A model generated the notes under the pieces. It saw nothing but the letters and a program-made list of their open reading frames with translations, searched no databases and had not been told where the DNA came from. A DNA stretch of 64,000 nt, taken from Akebia trifoliata. Taxonomy: Eukaryota > Streptophyta > Magnoliopsida > Ranunculales > Lardizabalaceae. Position 1 is the first letter of the stretch. Every line of letters begins with the position of its first letter. Of the stretch, positions 62,311-64,000 are shown one piece after another. A program made the translations under genes and the position numbers. The stretch lies in NCBI GenBank assembly GCA_017979445.1, contig CM030718.1, forward strand, positions 15,354,760-15,418,759. Direction: 5' to 3'.

Positions 62311-64000
62311 TGTAGACACATGGTTTCGTCATTACGATGACCACATCTACTAAGGTTAGGAGTCGCCACCATTCATTTTTATAAGTGGGTGTGAATGGTC
62401 ACCCGATGTGCATTTTTTTAGAAAATGTGACATTTTTGGCGTTTAGTGACTCTCGATGGATAGGAACTAATCGAACATTGAGATTCGGAGTAAGCGGCTC
62501 GGTTGGAGAAAAGGGAAGGTGTTAGACACCCTTTTCTCCCCACTAAATAGTGGTAACCTCAACTCAACTCGATCATTTTAATCGAAAATACAAGAATAAA
62601 AATGAAGTGTCACATGTTGATAATGTTGATTATAGGATCATCCCATTGAAGGGGATGATCCTTATAAACCTTTGCCTTGAGAAGAGATGAGGGGATAATA
62701 GAAAAGGGAGGAGGAGAGGGTGTAGAAGAAAATGAGGGTTATTTTGTTGCACCCACTTTGTATCTTCAATCTTCTTTTCTTCTTCTTCTTTGATGTTTTC
62801 TAAGGTCCTTAGTAGTTTAGGAAAATGTTATTTTTTTGTGTAAGTGAAGGAGTAGAGAAGAGATGAGAGAGGTGAGTGGAGTATAGTAATTTTTTTGTGA
62901 GACTTGGGGAGAGAATTGGTAGTGTTTTTTTTAGTAAGAGTGGGAGGGGAGAATTTTGTAGTGGAAAGTTGGGGCTTTTTTAGGAAGATGATAATGGTAT
63001 TTATAGATGTTGAGGAGTTTTTTTAGGGATAAAATTGGGTGAAATGAAGAAAAATGATAGAATGGTTATAAGTTTGAGAAAGAAATGGGTGTAATTTAGA
63101 GGAGATTGGAGGGTATTTAGAGAATGGGGGTTAAATGGGTGAGTTTTGACCCAAATGGTTTGGATCCTACCCAACCTATTTGGGTGGAGTGTTTGGTGAG
63201 GTGAGTTTAAGATGGTGGTTGTGATTAAATGGTATTTGGTTTAAGAGAATGAAGGATTTAAAGAGATAGTTGATGATATTTTGGGAGGGTGAGGGAGATG
63301 ATGCCATGTGTCAAAGTGAGTGGAAATGAAGGGTTGAGATAGGTTGATAGGAGAGGTTGAGTGTTTGACTTGAGATGATGGTGTAGGTTTAGGTTGTAGA
63401 TGTGGGTTTTGTAGGGAATGATGAGGGTAGATTAGGGGAGGTATAGGTTAGGGTGTGGTTAGATGTGCTTGATTTGAGAGAAAAAGTGATGGGTTGATGT
63501 GTGGGTAGATGAGGTTTAAATAAAATTAATGGGGTAGGTAGTTGGATGAGGGAGGTGAAATGGGGTGATGACATGTGTCATATTTGATTATCAATATAGT
63601 GATTGGTTGATGTGGGTAGTGGTTGGTGGGTTAGGGATGTGGGTTGGATAATGAATTGGGTATGGATAGTGGTTTCTGAGCTTTTAGTGTATTGGACTTA
63701 GGGTATTTACGAATTCGGAGGCGGAGCGATGGTAGTAGAGAAGGGGTAGGCATCCCAAGTCTCACATTTTTTAATTTATTAATTTTTTTTTTGAGATTTT
63801 TGAAATTATTGAATTAATCAAAATGCCACATTGGCAAATCGGGCTTTTTAGGTCCGTTGGTGAACTTTATCGAAAATTTGGCGTTTTTGATTTTGGAAGC
63901 GGAGCGGTGAATATTTGGAAAGCGGAGGATTGGCTGAGTCCTCTTGGTGGGTTCTTTGGACCATTGAAAGGTCTTAGGGGCCTCGGTTTGATTAAGACAT
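62311..64000 (-). repeat. Element C 5' LTR (partial, runs off the window)
   Basis: Starts TGTAGACACATGG on the plus strand. It matches 9,666-11,062 and 44,508 onward without the element B interruption, so it shows the empty GTATT site. PBS-like motif at 62,359-62,370. Its distal end, and the right target duplication of C, are outside the window. Confidence 0.93.
62998..63005 (-). promoter_or_regulatory. TATA box of the element C 5' LTR
   Basis: TATAAATA on the minus strand in the context CATCTATAAATACC. Same box at 10,381-10,388 in the 3' LTR. Confidence 0.65.

Larger units (their letters stand above)
9666..64000 (-). mobile_element. Element C: outermost Tat/Ogre-type LTR retrotransposon (right end outside window)
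   Basis: Read on the minus strand from right to left: 5' LTR (from beyond 64,000 to 62,311), PBS, leader, ORF1, hairpin array, gag, protease remnant, RT, two RNase H domains, integrase, a 3' region carrying a host-gene fragment, PPT, 3' LTR (45,074 to 9,666). It is interrupted by element B in its 3' LTR and by solo LTR D in its second RNase H. The protease active site is deleted and the polyprotein has many stops, so it is not autonomous. Excluding insertions, the visible part is roughly 18.7 kb, in the large size range known for Ogre-like elements. Confidence 0.9.

Overview
This window is repeat-dense plant nuclear DNA. It contains no intact host gene, no RNA gene and nothing prokaryotic. 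Almost everything from 9,666 to the right edge is a nest of Ty3/gypsy LTR retrotransposons of the Tat/Ogre type. The diagnostic signs are 2 kb TG...CA LTRs, a primer-binding site that fits tRNA-Arg, very long leaders, an extra ORF1 upstream of gag in two elements, and a pol with two RNase H modules, the first lacking its catalytic Asp and the second of archaeal type. Which plant this is cannot be read from the sequence.

Layout. 1-629 is a 60-bp tandem array, probably the remnant of another element's leader, and 630-2,245 holds no recognisable gene. 2,246-9,201 is a cluster of about 17 foldback MITE-like units separated by (TA)n tracts, with one hAT-like insert. At 9,666 the outermost retrotransposon begins (element C, minus strand, running past 64,000). 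Its 3' LTR (9,666-11,062 plus 44,503-45,074) is split by element B (11,063-44,502, TSD GTATT). The integrase of B is split by element A (15,675-31,980, TSD AGCTG). The second RNase H of C is split by a solo LTR, D (49,764-51,948, plus orientation, TSD AGTCT). The order of insertion is therefore C, then B, then A, with D at some time after C.

Each element reads on the minus strand as: 5' LTR, PBS, long structured leader, (ORF1), gag, proline-rich linker, protease, G-patch, linker, RT, dead RNase H, archaeal-type RNase H, integrase, 3' noncoding region, polypurine tract, 3' LTR. All three polyproteins carry frameshifts and stops, so none looks autonomous as sequenced. A is the youngest and best preserved.

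The most unusual points are: (i) a degenerate host HD-ZIP class IV (PDF2/ATML1-like) START-domain fragment inside the 3' region of C; (ii) a candidate -1 frameshift site with a hairpin at fixed spacing at the protease/RT junction, shared by A and C; (iii) tandem arrays made of small hairpins, including one class with an invariant ACGGA loop shared by A and C; (iv) a PBS-like motif near the 3' end of every LTR; and (v) the (TA)n-linked MITE array.
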